64,000 bases of DNA from an uncultured Sulfurovum sp. (GCA_902727855.1 CACVAS010000147.1:1-64000), one strand, 5' to 3'. Positions 9,622 through 22,881 are shown, counted from the first letter of the stretch. The notes: generated by a model not told the origin, from the sequence alone. A program made the numbers and translations.

Positions 9622-11792
9622 AAATATCCATTCCTCTGTTCAATATTCTCAACCTCATCATTTGTTAAACCAATGTCACTACTATAGTGTAAAGCAACAA
9701 CTGGAAATACTCGTTTATAACCATAAGCTTCAAAAAAAGTTATTTTATCTTTGTGCATTCTATACCGATTTTTACTAATCGATACAAAAAGTTTTTCAGC
9801 CTCTAAATATTTTTTATTTTCTATAAATTGTCTAAATTCATCTTCTAGCTCAATCGGTAAAACTTCAATCCCATCAAACTGAGAAAAAAACCCTTCTTCA
9901 CTCTCTTCATAAATATTAAAAGGATATAAATTGTCTAAATATCCTCTAAATTGTTCTCTCAAATCATCGAAATTAAGTTCAAAAGGTTCATATATTTTAT
10001 CTAATAAACTTTGTACCATATCTTCATTGACAACAATATTTTCTATTTTTTCTAACTCTAGTAAAGTATTTTCAATTAAGTTCTCTTCTTTATAGATTAG
10101 TTTATGTACATCTTCAATAACTGATATAACAAAACAGTTAGCTTCATCATTCTCTTTCATCACTCTTTTTTCTTCTCTATTCACACGCCCAAACCGTTGT
10201 AACAAAGCATCCAATGGAGCAGGTTCTGTCACTATCAAATCATAATCAATATCTAAACTTACCTCAATAGCTTGTGTACCTACTAAAAGCTGAGGTTTAT
10301 TATCTGATTGAACCTCTTTCTCTTTTTTGGTTCTATCTCTTGCATTAAATCCACTATGTAAAAGCGTTTTAGTATCACATTCAATGGCATCATACATCTC
10401 TTGTGCTTTGGCAACTGTATTACAAACAACTAAAACAGTTTTAGAGTCATCAATCTTTGATTGAATAAAACTCTTCTGCTTATCTATAGCCAAATCAAGC
10501 AATTTTATTTTGTGTCTTTTAATACCATTAATCAATTTCTTATCTGGTCTAATCTCTTTTTTAATGTTCAAAGTATTTTTTATATGCTCTTGCATAAAAG
10601 TAGGCATAGTCGCTGTCATAATAAAAACTTTAACCTCTAACTTTTCTATAAGCCACTCTATAAAAAATAGTATTCTTCTAAAAAGTTCTCTATCATAAAT
10701 ATGAATCTCATCAAAAATTAGATAACTTCCTGCAAGTTCGGTAAAACCTTTTTCAAATCCTTTAACACCAAAAGCCCATTTCAATATCTGAAATGGGGTA
10801 ACCACTTTAAAAGGTTTGATAATTTTTTTATTAATATCAATTAAGTCCTTTAAACTCTGTCCTTCTTTTCGCTCATAATATTCATCTATAAAAAATTTAG
10901 ATTTTCCATGTAAAAGTCCAACTAAAGACTCATCACCAAAACCTTTACCTTTATTAGAAACTCGTTTTGTCATAGCATTAATGGAAGCTGTAAAAGGTAA
11001 GATATAAAAAGCTCTACCCTGTCTAATACTTAATTGTGTTTGTAGCCACCCTAAGCTACTTTCTGTTTTTCCTTGTCCTGTAGGAGCAATCAAAAGAGCA
11101 TTTTCTTTTGTATTCCAAGAGGCTTTTTGATGATGATATGGTTTATATTTGGTATTATACAAAAAATTAAAATTATCTTGTTCAATAATTGGGATTTTTT
11201 GTATACCTGCTGATGCATTGTGGTCACAAATTGAAAGAGAGGCAGATAAGAATATGTTTTGAAATTTTTCAAGTTCAGATATTTTTCTTCTACTCCTTTT
11301 TGAAGTCCATTTTTTTACAACACTTTTTAAATCATTGATTTTTAACTCTCTTATTTCAATATTTTGCGTTAATAAAAACTTGTTTATCCAAAAAAAATCT
11401 AACTCTTCAAACTCTTTGCTTATCCATCTATCTTGATTATACTTTTCATTATTATCATATTCATTAAACAACTCTTTTAACTTATCAAAATTTTTGTGAT
11501 GCGATAAGACAGCATTAATTATCATCTCATTATCTGTATAGTTTTGGGCTACTATTGCACTCAAAACTTCATGTCTAAATCTATATTTTTGATTATTAGA
11601 CATCAAATTTTGAAACCCTTTTGTACTCTTACCTATATCATGAAAGAGTATAGAGAATTTTAAATCATTCCAAAATTCACTACTCTTAAAAAACTTTTCT
11701 AGTGTGGGAAAAGCCTTTTTAAACTCCTCTGCAACATCCAATAAATCTTGTGTATGTTGCTCTAAACTCAACCCATCAGACTTGGCTAACAT
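9618..11792 (-). CDS. cas3: CRISPR-associated helicase/nuclease Cas3 with N-terminal HD domain
   Basis: HD motif LFHDIGKSTKGFQ, Walker A APTGQGKTE, DEIH box, QRFGRVNR. Confidence 0.95.
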   Translation of the reverse strand: MLAKSDGLSLEQHTQDLLDVAEEFKKAFPTLEKFFKSSEFWNDLKFSILFHDIGKSTKGFQNLMSNNQKYRFRHEVLSAIVAQNYTDNEMIINAVLSHHKNFDKLKELFNEYDNNEKYNQDRWISKEFEELDFFWINKFLLTQNIEIRELKINDLKSVVKKWTSKRSRRKISELEKFQNIFLSASLSICDHNASAGIQKIPIIEQDNFNFLYNTKYKPYHHQKASWNTKENALLIAPTGQGKTESSLGWLQTQLSIRQGRAFYILPFTASINAMTKRVSNKGKGFGDESLVGLLHGKSKFFIDEYYERKEGQSLKDLIDINKKIIKPFKVVTPFQILKWAFGVKGFEKGFTELAGSYLIFDEIHIYDRELFRRILFFIEWLIEKLEVKVFIMTATMPTFMQEHIKNTLNIKKEIRPDKKLINGIKRHKIKLLDLAIDKQKSFIQSKIDDSKTVLVVCNTVAKAQEMYDAIECDTKTLLHSGFNARDRTKKEKEVQSDNKPQLLVGTQAIEVSLDIDYDLIVTEPAPLDALLQRFGRVNREEKRVMKENDEANCFVISVIEDVHKLIYKEENLIENTLLELEKIENIVVNEDMVQSLLDKIYEPFELNFDDLREQFRGYLDNLYPFNIYEESEEGFFSQFDGIEVLPIELEDEFRQFIENKKYLEAEKLFVSISKNRYRMHKDKITFFEAYGYKRVFPVVALHYSSDIGLTNDEVENIEQRNGYL

Positions 11793-12517
11793 AAACTTCT
11801 CAATATAATAGAACTATGTAACTCCTCATCAAAATAAGCATTGCTCAATATCTCATTATCAAATTTTGTAAACTTCCAGTTTTTCATATCAAATAGTTCT
11901 ATTTTATTTCTAGGTTGTTCTAAAAAACTACCCAAACCATCATTAATTAAAAATGGTTGTACTCCTCTTGGTTCTCTAACAATATTACTGTTATCAAAAT
12001 ACTTTGGCATAGCATAGATTTCACCTGAACTTTTAAACTGATTAAATGGAACTATTGTACCGTTTAAAACAGCCTTATCTGACTTTACAACTTTTATCTC
12101 TTTAACCTCTAATACTCTTGCTAAATCTCCACTTCGACCTAAAAGAAGTTGAAAAATAGGAGACTTAAAAGCATTGGCTATTTTTTCATCTTCAAAATAT
12201 AGAGTTAAATAACAATCAAATAGTATCTCTCTTTTAAATGTTGGGTCTTGAACAACATTTTTATTGTTAACAGAATTTCCTTTTTTTTCAAACTTATAAA
12301 TCGTTTCCAAATCTACATATGATGATTGGTATCTAAAAATATAAGAAAATCTAAAATCAACCAACTTATCATCTCCTGTAGCAGATGCAACCATACCTGC
12401 TATAGTTGTATAAGGAATCGCTTTGATACTAAGTTGATTTGAACTTATAAAATTTGGATACCTAAAACTAGCTGTTTGAGCTGTGATAAGTACGCGATAT
12501 AATTTCATATTACACAA
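11786..12517 (-). CDS. cas5: Cascade subunit Cas5
   Basis: MKLYRVLITAQTASFRYPNFISSNQLSIKAIPYTTIAGMVASATGD; Cas5 N-terminal signature and locus context. Confidence 0.85.
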   Translation of the reverse strand: MCNMKLYRVLITAQTASFRYPNFISSNQLSIKAIPYTTIAGMVASATGDDKLVDFRFSYIFRYQSSYVDLETIYKFEKKGNSVNNKNVVQDPTFKREILFDCYLTLYFEDEKIANAFKSPIFQLLLGRSGDLARVLEVKEIKVVKSDKAVLNGTIVPFNQFKSSGEIYAMPKYFDNSNIVREPRGVQPFLINDGLGSFLEQPRNKIELFDMKNWKFTKFDNEILSNAYFDEELHSSIILRSLC

Positions 12518-13632
12518 CGACCGTATCTAGTATTTTAGTAAAATTATCAATTGTTTTATTGATACTATCTGTATGAATCTCAATATCTGATATTTCACTT
12601 TTTAAAATATTTAAACTTACATCATCCATAAATCCACTCATTTTACCAATATAAATATCACTTCTTAAATACTCTTTATTGTCTTCAATAGCCTCTTTTA
12701 AAGCATCTATAGATAAAGTAGCTCGTCCATTCTCTTCTACTGCAATATTATCAAAAATATTATTACCACCTTTTAAAACTGCCAAAATAATAAAATCAGG
12801 CTTTACACTCACATAATTTGTTGTTCTTTTTGCTCCACCTGCAATGGTTTTCAGTGCTAAAATAGTCTCTTTAGCTCTATCTCTTCTTATACTATTTTCT
12901 AATCTTGCTCTTTTCACATTTGGATTTATCAAATCATCTACTTCGCTACCACTCTCTAAAACTTTATCGTAAGTAGTGTCCGTTACATTTTTAAATCCAG
13001 AACGATTGACTTTTGTAAATGTTCCTACTTGGTCTAAATCTAATGAAAACATTCCTTTTAAGACTGTAGAATAAGATTGTTTTTCATAAAGTACTGAATC
13101 ACCATCTTGCCTTGTCATTGATGAACGCTCATTTAGTTCTTTTTTATTAATTGATGTCACAGATGTTAAAATAGAATTTTTAAGTGGACTAATCCTAGTA
13201 ACAGTAATATCAACCATTTTAGGTTTATCTTTATTTTTACTCTTTCCCCCAACTAAAACAACATTTCCCTCTTCGTCTTTAAGTTCATCCTTACTGGCTC
13301 TCATATATCCAAAAATATCATCATCTGCATACTCTAAAGGATTTGCATCTGTATAAGCCACATTTTTACTGCTCACTTTTGTTACAGGACTTAATGACCA
13401 ACCATTTAATCCCAAAGATTCTCTCCACCAATATCTCCACGCCTGACCTGAAACAACACTATGTGTTCTTCCATTTTTAGTTACTTTTTTAACAGCACTT
13501 GTATTATCCATACCTTGTGTATTAGTAGCATCACTTCCCCAATTATTTAAACTTGCACCATCAACATCAATTAAGATTGAACTATGTACAAAATAATTTT
13601 TAACCTCATCATTTTTAACTATCTCTTCAAAA

Positions 13633-15746
<2,114 letters not shown>

Positions 15747-15796
15747 TCAGTATATGTTTTATACTGAAGTATATCCTATAAAGTTAGAAGAAAGTA

Positions 15797-15823
15797 AAAG
15801 TATGTCAAATTGACATACTTTTT
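15797..15823. terminator. Bidirectional terminator-like hairpin between cas operon and ribBA
   Basis: aaaagtatgtcaaattgacatactttt palindrome with A/T tracts. Confidence 0.6.
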
Positions 15824-15828
15824 ATACA

Positions 15829-16863
15829 TTAAACGACTTCAACCTTCTCTACAACATCAAGTCCAAAACCTGCAAGACCTACAAACTCAGTCTCTACATT
15901 GGTTGTAAGAAGGTTAATGTTTTTAATGCCCAAGTCTTTAAGTATTTGTGCACCTACACCAAACTCTTTGGCTTGCTCATGAGAGATGACTTTTGTGTCA
16001 AGAAATATGAGGGTACCACCGTTTAGTTTTAGGTAGTCTATGGAGTTATTGAGGGCAGAAAAACGTTTGTCATCTAGTACTAAACCTATGTCTGTCCCAA
16101 TGTTATGAAACTTTACGTTGGCAGTCTCATGAGACTTGTAAAACTGTATGACGGTATGTGTTCTGTCTAGGTGGTCGGTGTAGGTTATTTTTTCTACTTT
16201 TGTCCCTCTTAGTTCTGTCTCTTCTGTGTTGACACGCTTCACAAGTTGTTCATTTGCCAAACGGTACTCTACAATGTCTGAAATGTAGACAATACACAAG
16301 TCATGTTTCTTAGCAAATGGCTCTAGGTCATCCATACGTGCCATGGTTCCATCATCTTTAATGATTTCACAAATCACTGCCGCTGGTGCTAAGCCTGCGA
16401 GTTTACAAAGGTCTACAGACCCTTCTGTGTGTCCTGTACGTACAAGTACACCACCATCTTTGGCAATCAGTGGAAAGATATGCCCTGGACGTACAAAGTC
16501 TGAAGCCACAGTCTGAGGTGAAGCAAGTTTAGAGATACAATCATCTCTCTCTGCAGAGGAGATACCTGTTGTCGCAATGGTAGAGTCTATAGACACGGTA
16601 AATGCCGTCTCATGGTTAGAAACATTGTTACTCACCATAGGCAGAAGATCTAGCTTGGTTGCTATCTCTTTTGTCACAGGAGTACAAATGAGTCCTCTAG
16701 CCTCTTTTGCCATAAAGTTTACCATGTCTGGTGTAGAGAAAGTTGCAGCATAGACAAGGTCACCTTCATTCTCTCTATCTTCATCGTCCATCATGATGAC
16801 CATACGTCCTCGTTTAGTCTCTTCTATCGCTTTTTCTACTCTTTTTATTGCATCCATTGACAT
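15829..16863 (-). CDS. ribBA: 3,4-dihydroxy-2-butanone-4-phosphate synthase with GCHII-like C-terminal domain
   Basis: MMDDEDRENEGDLVYAA, RPGHIFPL, RTGHTEGSVDLC; C-terminal domain lacks a GCHII Zn-cysteine cluster. Confidence 0.92.
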   Translation of the reverse strand: MSMDAIKRVEKAIEETKRGRMVIMMDDEDRENEGDLVYAATFSTPDMVNFMAKEARGLICTPVTKEIATKLDLLPMVSNNVSNHETAFTVSIDSTIATTGISSAERDDCISKLASPQTVASDFVRPGHIFPLIAKDGGVLVRTGHTEGSVDLCKLAGLAPAAVICEIIKDDGTMARMDDLEPFAKKHDLCIVYISDIVEYRLANEQLVKRVNTEETELRGTKVEKITYTDHLDRTHTVIQFYKSHETANVKFHNIGTDIGLVLDDKRFSALNNSIDYLKLNGGTLIFLDTKVISHEQAKEFGVGAQILKDLGIKNINLLTTNVETEFVGLAGFGLDVVEKVEVV

Positions 16864-17015
16864 ATAATATCTCCACGTATATTGTTAATGGAAGTATTAT
16901 ACCTATAGAGACTTCATCATAAGAAAGATTTTTAATTTTTTTTAAAAATCCTCTTGACATGTATCGGTTATGGTGCTATAATTCCGTCCACATATGCAAT
17001 TAAGCACATGTATGT

Positions 17016-17090
17016 TGGGGTATCGCCAAGCGGTAAGGCACTAGTTTTTGGTACTGGTATTCGGGGGTTCGAATCCCTCTACCCCATCCA
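17016..17090 (+). tRNA. tRNA-Gln (TTG)
   Basis: tggggtatcgccaagcggtaaggcactagtttttggtactggtattcgggggttcgaatccctctaccccatcca; loop TTTTGGT gives anticodon TTG. Confidence 0.95.
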
Positions 17091-17181
17091 TGAAAATTTG
17101 TTTTTTTAAACTAGGTTTACTTTAAGTTTAAAAAGATAAACTTCCACTCCAAATAAGTTTAAACGCTTATTAAAATCCTGT

Positions 17182-17258
<77 letters not shown>

Positions 17259-17620
17259 ATTCTTAATTAAATCAACTTATACTTACAATTTACTAAACTT
17301 TAATCCTATTTATAAATCTATGACTATGCTGTAAATTTTCAATATTTTACAAATACATATTTCTCCACGTTTTACACACAATATCTATGTATACTACTCC
17401 TTGAAAGATATGAAAGTACTCCTTCCCTATTTGTGCTTTCTATCTTTCAAGATAATTTTTCACTAATACTCTTTTCCTTCCCTATAAAAAGAGTGTTTAT
17501 TTGTAATTATTTATTTTTTATTGGAAAATTATCTATCTATTCATTTATACCCCACTCAAACTATAGAATTTTAAGATGAAGTTACAGTATACTTCTACAT
17601 ATATTTAAGGAGAGTAAACA

Positions 17621-18838
17621 ATGAAAAAAACCCTTATCATTGGTGCTGGTGGTGTTGGTAATGTGGTTGCCTTTAAATGTGCTATGAACGTGCAAACGTT
17701 TGGAAACATTACCCTTGCTAGCCGCACAGTAAGTAAGTGTGATACCATAGCTACAAATGTCAAAGAAAAAACAGGCGTTACACTAAGTACAGCTACGGTA
17801 GATGCTGATTCAGTGAGTGAGCTTGTCGAACTCATAAATACAACACAAGCAGATATTGTTATCAATGTAGCACTTCCATACCAAGACCTCACCATTATGG
17901 ATGCATGTACACAAACAGGTGTTGACTACCTCGATACAGCAAACTACGAACACCCAGACACAGCAAAATTTGAGTACAAAGAGCAGTGGGCCAAAGACCA
18001 ACAATTTAAAGATGCCAATATTATGGCACTTCTTGGTAGTGGTTTTGACCCAGGGGTCACCAATGTCTTTTGTGCCTACGCTCAAAAACACTATTTTGAT
18101 GAAATACACACCATAGACATTCTGGACTGTAACGCAGGCGACCACGGCTACCCATTTGCCACCAACTTTAACCCAGAGATAAACCTACGTGAAGTCTCTG
18201 CGAAAGGACGGTATTGGGAAAATGGCTCTTGGATAGAGACAGACCCAATGGAGATAAAACAAGTATGGGACTACCCAGAAGTTGGTCCAAAAGATAGTTA
18301 CTTACTCTATCATGAAGAGATGGAAAGTTTAATCAAACATATTAAAGGTCTGAAACGTATTAGATTCTTTATGACCTTTGGAGAGTCTTACCTTACACAC
18401 ATGAAATGTCTAGAAAATGTAGGCATGTTAGGCATAAAGTCCGTAGAGCACAAAGGACAAAAAATCATCCCTATGGAATTCCTAGCCACCCTACTACCAG
18501 ACCCAGCAAGCCTTGGCCCACGCACCAAAGGAAAAACCAACATTGGTATTTTTGCAAAAGGCGTCAAAGACGGTGTAGAAAAAACAGTATACATCTACCA
18601 AATCACAGACCACGAAAGCTGTTATGCAGAAGTACTCAGCCAAGGTGTCAGCTACACCACAGGCGTACCAGCCATGATAGGAGCAAAACTCATGCTAGAA
18701 GGCACATGGCAAGCCAAAGGTGTATACAACATGGAACAATTTAACCCAGACCCATTTATGGATGAACTTATGACTCAAGGTCTACCTTGGAAAGTAATGG
18801 AGTTAGATGCCAACGATACAAGACGCGTAGACACATAA
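17621..18838 (+). CDS. Saccharopine dehydrogenase family; probable carboxynorspermidine synthase/dehydrogenase
   Basis: MKKTLIIGAGGVGNVVAFKCAMN Rossmann motif, GSGFDPGVTNVFCAYA. Confidence 0.85.
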   Translation: MKKTLIIGAGGVGNVVAFKCAMNVQTFGNITLASRTVSKCDTIATNVKEKTGVTLSTATVDADSVSELVELINTTQADIVINVALPYQDLTIMDACTQTGVDYLDTANYEHPDTAKFEYKEQWAKDQQFKDANIMALLGSGFDPGVTNVFCAYAQKHYFDEIHTIDILDCNAGDHGYPFATNFNPEINLREVSAKGRYWENGSWIETDPMEIKQVWDYPEVGPKDSYLLYHEEMESLIKHIKGLKRIRFFMTFGESYLTHMKCLENVGMLGIKSVEHKGQKIIPMEFLATLLPDPASLGPRTKGKTNIGIFAKGVKDGVEKTVYIYQITDHESCYAEVLSQGVSYTTGVPAMIGAKLMLEGTWQAKGVYNMEQFNPDPFMDELMTQGLPWKVMELDANDTRRVDT

Positions 18839-19527
18839 TGTTTCAAGGCTTCCCAAAAAAAGGCTTAGACTTTCTAAGTCAGATTGTTATAAATAACTCT
18901 AAGGAGTGGCTAGATGACAATAAAGATACGTATGAAAAATATATTGTAAATCCCAATAAGTTGTATGTAGCAGACATGGGTGAGATGTTGCAGATACTTG
19001 TACCTACCATACATGCCAACCCTAAGATAAACAAATCACTTTTTCGTATTTATAGAGATGCAAGATTCCATAGGCTAGACCCCATCAAAGAGCGTATTGG
19101 CATTATCTTTTGGCAGGGTGATACTCACCGTATGCAAAGTAGCTCTTTTTACATGCATTATGACCCTTTTGAAGTCTTTGTAGCCACGGGAATACGTAAT
19201 TTTAAAGCACCACTTCTTGAGACCTATAGAGAATACATTAAAAATGATATACGTAGAGCAGAGTTACACCAAATATTTGAAACCCTAAAAAACAAAGGCT
19301 ATAAAATAGGAGAACCCAAGTTTAAAAGATTCCCCAGAGGGTTTGAAGACTTTGAAGATAAAGAACATGCCTACTTGGCTAAATATGGTTCTATTTTTGC
19401 CTACACTACCTTTACACCAGATGCAGACTTTCACTCATCTAACATCATAGGCAAAAATTTTAAAATCTATAAAGATATGTTGGACTTGCATCAGTGGGTC
19501 TATACACTAACATTGCATGCAGACTAA
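18838..19527 (+). CDS. DUF2461 family protein
   Basis: MFQGFPKKGLDFLSQIVINNSKEWLDDNKDTYEKYI...RIYRDARFHRLDPIKERIG. Confidence 0.75.
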   Translation: MFQGFPKKGLDFLSQIVINNSKEWLDDNKDTYEKYIVNPNKLYVADMGEMLQILVPTIHANPKINKSLFRIYRDARFHRLDPIKERIGIIFWQGDTHRMQSSSFYMHYDPFEVFVATGIRNFKAPLLETYREYIKNDIRRAELHQIFETLKNKGYKIGEPKFKRFPRGFEDFEDKEHAYLAKYGSIFAYTTFTPDADFHSSNIIGKNFKIYKDMLDLHQWVYTLTLHAD

Positions 19528-20225
19528 AATCTCTTCATCAAGTCATTCACTACGTTTACAGTACCTTGTACCAGTAGTGGGTTTTTATCTGCATCTAGCC
19601 ACTGGATGATCTCTTTCATTTCATCTTCACGCATCACTGTACAGCCTGCTGTAGGTACTTTTTTGATGTGTATGAAAATGCATGAACCAGCACCCTTTAT
19701 GGCACCAGGTTCGTCTATGTGGTTATGGTTCACCACTATGCCGTACTTGTAGTAGTCTTTAGCAAATCGCATATGCTCAAAACTTTTGTAGTCTTTAGTG
19801 ACCTTGTTACTGTCTACTATTTTGTTGTAAAGTTTTGAGTTTGTATCGTCTACGCAGTGGTCTGTACTTTTGTAAACCTCATAAGGGTAGTCTACTGTAA
19901 AAGGGAAGTACCCAAAAGCTTGCTTTAAAGAAAAAATACCCGCAGGCGCTTTACCATCTCCCTCTTTTTTAATGATGTTGGCATCTTTAGGTGTTGTGTG
20001 CAGACCAACACCCCACCCTAGTCCATTTCTACCTAGTTTTATGTCTATAGCTTTACCCACTTTTTGCCACTTGTCTCTCTTCTCATAACGCTGTAGTATG
20101 CCCTTAGGGGTAGACCAGTTTTGTGTAATAACGACTATGAGCTGTTGGGTGTTGATGGTTTGTGCTTGAAGCATCAAAAAAGTTGAAGCTACGCCAAGTA
20201 ATATTTTTTTCATGTGTATTGTCAT
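19524..20225 (-). CDS. L,D-transpeptidase family periplasmic protein
   Basis: Signal peptide; GDGKAPAGIFSLKQAFGY and CIFIHIKKVPTAGCTVM catalytic motif. Confidence 0.85.
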   Translation of the reverse strand: MTIHMKKILLGVASTFLMLQAQTINTQQLIVVITQNWSTPKGILQRYEKRDKWQKVGKAIDIKLGRNGLGWGVGLHTTPKDANIIKKEGDGKAPAGIFSLKQAFGYFPFTVDYPYEVYKSTDHCVDDTNSKLYNKIVDSNKVTKDYKSFEHMRFAKDYYKYGIVVNHNHIDEPGAIKGAGSCIFIHIKKVPTAGCTVMREDEMKEIIQWLDADKNPLLVQGTVNVVNDLMKRF

Positions 20226-20258
20226 CTTTCTAATATAATATATTTTAAAGGTAGAGTC

Positions 20259-20396
20259 ATGGAATATGGAATCATCTCAATAGCTATACCACTGCTTACT
20301 ATCATTTTAGCTATTATAACCAAAGATGTTATTGTCTCTCTTTTAGGGGGTATTTTTGTTGTTCTTTCGGTTTTAGATGATTTCTCTTTTCATTAA
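20259..20396 (+). pseudogene. Truncated duplicate of the start of the downstream nhaC-like gene
   Basis: MEYGIISIAIPLLTIILAIITKDVIVSLLGGIFV identical to 20975 ORF, then diverges and stops. Confidence 0.9.
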
Positions 20397-20452
20397 ATTT
20401 GACATAAAATATGTTATACTAAATATAATTTAAAACATATAAGGATGTTCAC

Positions 20453-20647
20453 ATGTCTCTTAATGATATATACAATCTACCAGCATCTGAAAAACTTCAT
20501 CTTATTGAACAATTGTGGGATAGACTAAATGATTCTGACATCGTCTCACCTGATTGGCACAAAGAAGTTTTAGATGACAGAAAAAAACGTTATGACAATG
20601 GTCAAATAAATACTATGTCATTAGAAGAATTTAAAAAACAACGATAG
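20453..20647 (+). CDS. Addiction-module antitoxin (Unstab_antitox-like)
   Basis: MSLNDIYNLPASEKLHLIEQLWDRLNDSD...W; directly upstream of a RelE/ParE-like toxin. Confidence 0.85.
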   Translation: MSLNDIYNLPASEKLHLIEQLWDRLNDSDIVSPDWHKEVLDDRKKRYDNGQINTMSLEEFKKQR

Positions 20648-20959
20648 ATGAAGACTTATAGTTTGTATCTAACCGAAGATGCACAAATAGATATATATAA
20701 TTCTGAAAAATTTTACGAAAACAAAAGTCCAAATCTAGGTACCTATTTTTATGACAGTATCATATCAGATTTAGATGCTCTCAAACATTATGCAGGTATA
20801 CATGCTATACATTTTGGTTTATATCGTATGGTCACTAAGCGTTTTCCTTATGTTATTTATTATAATATTGAAGATAATACTGTTATTGTACATGCTATTT
20901 TACACACAAGGATGGATATATCATCCCATACGAAAAAGATTAATAAAAAGTCGAAATAA
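20648..20959 (+). CDS. RelE/ParE family toxin
   Basis: LYLTEDAQIDIYNSEKFYENKSPNLGTYFYDSI...RMVTKRFPYVIYYNIEDNTVIVHAILHTRMD. Confidence 0.85.
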   Translation: MKTYSLYLTEDAQIDIYNSEKFYENKSPNLGTYFYDSIISDLDALKHYAGIHAIHFGLYRMVTKRFPYVIYYNIEDNTVIVHAILHTRMDISSHTKKINKKSK

Positions 20960-20974
20960 ATACAAGGTAGAGTC

Positions 20975-22354
20975 ATGGAATATGGAATCATCTCAATCGC
21001 TATACCACTGCTTACTATCATTTTAGCTATTATAACCAAAGATGTTATTGTCTCTCTTTTAGGGGGTATTTTTGTTGGTCTTTTGGTGTTAAATGACTTC
21101 TCTTTTTTAGACACGATTATCGCCTTTTTTGATGGCATAGTCGCACAATTCGCACAAGGTTGGATAACCAAAACCCTACTCTTTATGTTGTTTGTGGGTG
21201 CCATTATACGTATACTCTCTGACGCTGGCGCAGTTGAGCGTTTTGTAGCCTACCTGTCCTTAAAGTCTGAACGCATTGACTCACCTAAAGGTGCTATGCT
21301 TTTGGCGTACGTTATAGGTGTAGTCATTTTTATAGAATCTAGCATTACCTCAATGGTGGCAGCTACAGTTGCTAAGCCACTTTGTGACAAAAACAATGTC
21401 AGTAGAGAAAAACTCGCTTACATTTGTGACTCTACTTCTGCACCGGTATGTACTATTGTGCCACTCAATGGCTGGGGTGCTCTACTTCTAGGGCTTATTG
21501 TCGCTGCCATTGATGCGCATGTCATTGGTGGAGATGCTGTCTCTTTACTTTTAGAAGCCATTATTTTTAACTTTTATGCGTGGGTAACCCTTCTTATTGT
21601 CTTACTCGTCATTCTCTTTAACATTAACATAGGGCCTATGAAACACGCTAAGGCAAAAAAATATGAAAACAAACATGCAAATACTGATGTTAAACCCTCT
21701 CTTTGGCATATGGTGTTACCCATTGTCGTAGTTGTTGGTATGGTACCTTTAGCACTACTCTACACAGGTAAGGGAGATATCTTTGCAGGTTCTGGCTCCA
21801 CTTCTGTGTACTACGCTACTATTGTGACGCTCATTTTTATGTACTTCTATTTTGTACCTACAAAAAACATAAGCCATAAGAACTACTTTAAATCACTCTA
21901 CAACGGTATGGGTGAAATGCTACCAGTTACACTCATATTGCTTTTTGCCATTTACATAGGTGATGTCATAGGTGACCTTGGTACTGCAAAGTTCATTGCA
22001 CATCTACTCGATGGTAACATCTCCCCAATGCTCATACCTTTACTTGTATTTTTAGTCTCTTCGATGACTGCATTTGCTACAGGTACAAGCTGGGGGACGT
22101 TTAGTATTATGCTTCCTATTGCTCTGGCATTGGGTGCTACTATGGATTTACATATCCCTCTACTTATTGCAGCTGTTATGAGTGGTGGTGTTTTTGGTGA
22201 TCATACTTCACCTATATCTGATACGACCATTATTAGTTCTATGGCAGCAGGCTGTGACCACATAGAACATGTACGTACACAAATACCTTATGCGCTTATA
22301 GGTGGTGTCTTAGCTGCGGTTGCATTTTTAGTGTCAGGATGGGCAATGGTATGA
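20975..22354 (+). CDS. Na+/H+ antiporter NhaC family
   Basis: Polytopic; GTSWGTFSIMLPIALALG, GGVFGDHTSPISDTTIISS. Confidence 0.88.
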   Translation: MEYGIISIAIPLLTIILAIITKDVIVSLLGGIFVGLLVLNDFSFLDTIIAFFDGIVAQFAQGWITKTLLFMLFVGAIIRILSDAGAVERFVAYLSLKSERIDSPKGAMLLAYVIGVVIFIESSITSMVAATVAKPLCDKNNVSREKLAYICDSTSAPVCTIVPLNGWGALLLGLIVAAIDAHVIGGDAVSLLLEAIIFNFYAWVTLLIVLLVILFNINIGPMKHAKAKKYENKHANTDVKPSLWHMVLPIVVVVGMVPLALLYTGKGDIFAGSGSTSVYYATIVTLIFMYFYFVPTKNISHKNYFKSLYNGMGEMLPVTLILLFAIYIGDVIGDLGTAKFIAHLLDGNISPMLIPLLVFLVSSMTAFATGTSWGTFSIMLPIALALGATMDLHIPLLIAAVMSGGVFGDHTSPISDTTIISSMAAGCDHIEHVRTQIPYALIGGVLAAVAFLVSGWAMV

Positions 22355-22881
22355 CAAATATACTCAAATTTTTCTTTGGTATTGTGCTTGCACAAGTAGC
22401 TACCTATGCACTTTTTGTACTCTCACCTACTGACTCTCTTAGTAGCGTTTCTGGTATGTTACGTTTTGTGGTACCTTTACTGTTTATAGCCTTAGCACTT
22501 GCCTTTTGGTTTGCTTCTATTGCCTCGCACCATAGTAAAAACAGCTTTGTCAAAGAACGTGAAACATTACGCAAAGAGACACAACGCGACAAAGAACGCA
22601 TCATCAAAGAAGCACAACGCAATATTACTGTAGAGAGTACAAAAACCCATGCTAAAGCAAACTTTAAAGTCGGTGCAGCCTTTGCAGGTGCCTTGGGTGT
22701 TGGAGCACTTTTTGTATTTGCTCAAATGGTAACAGCTGGGCTACTTGCCCTTGCCGCCACAGGAGGTGCTATGGGTGGGTACTACATACGTTCTAAAAAA
22801 GCACAAAAAGAGAACCTTCTTTCTATAGACGCACCCCGAGATGCCCTTGAAGATGTAGAAGTCATAGAGCACAAGTCATAA
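22339..22881 (+). CDS. Hypothetical membrane protein
   Basis: Several TM segments; overlaps antiporter end. Confidence 0.6.
   Translation: MGNGMTNILKFFFGIVLAQVATYALFVLSPTDSLSSVSGMLRFVVPLLFIALALAFWFASIASHHSKNSFVKERETLRKETQRDKERIIKEAQRNITVESTKTHAKANFKVGAAFAGALGVGALFVFAQMVTAGLLALAATGGAMGGYYIRSKKAQKENLLSIDAPRDALEDVEVIEHKS

Noticed and set aside
22404-22622. Various antisense ORFs inside conserved genes (also in 17810-18145, 18406-18744, 29092-29568, 55409-56401)
   Set aside because: Overlap strongly supported genes on the opposite strand and have no recognisable domains.
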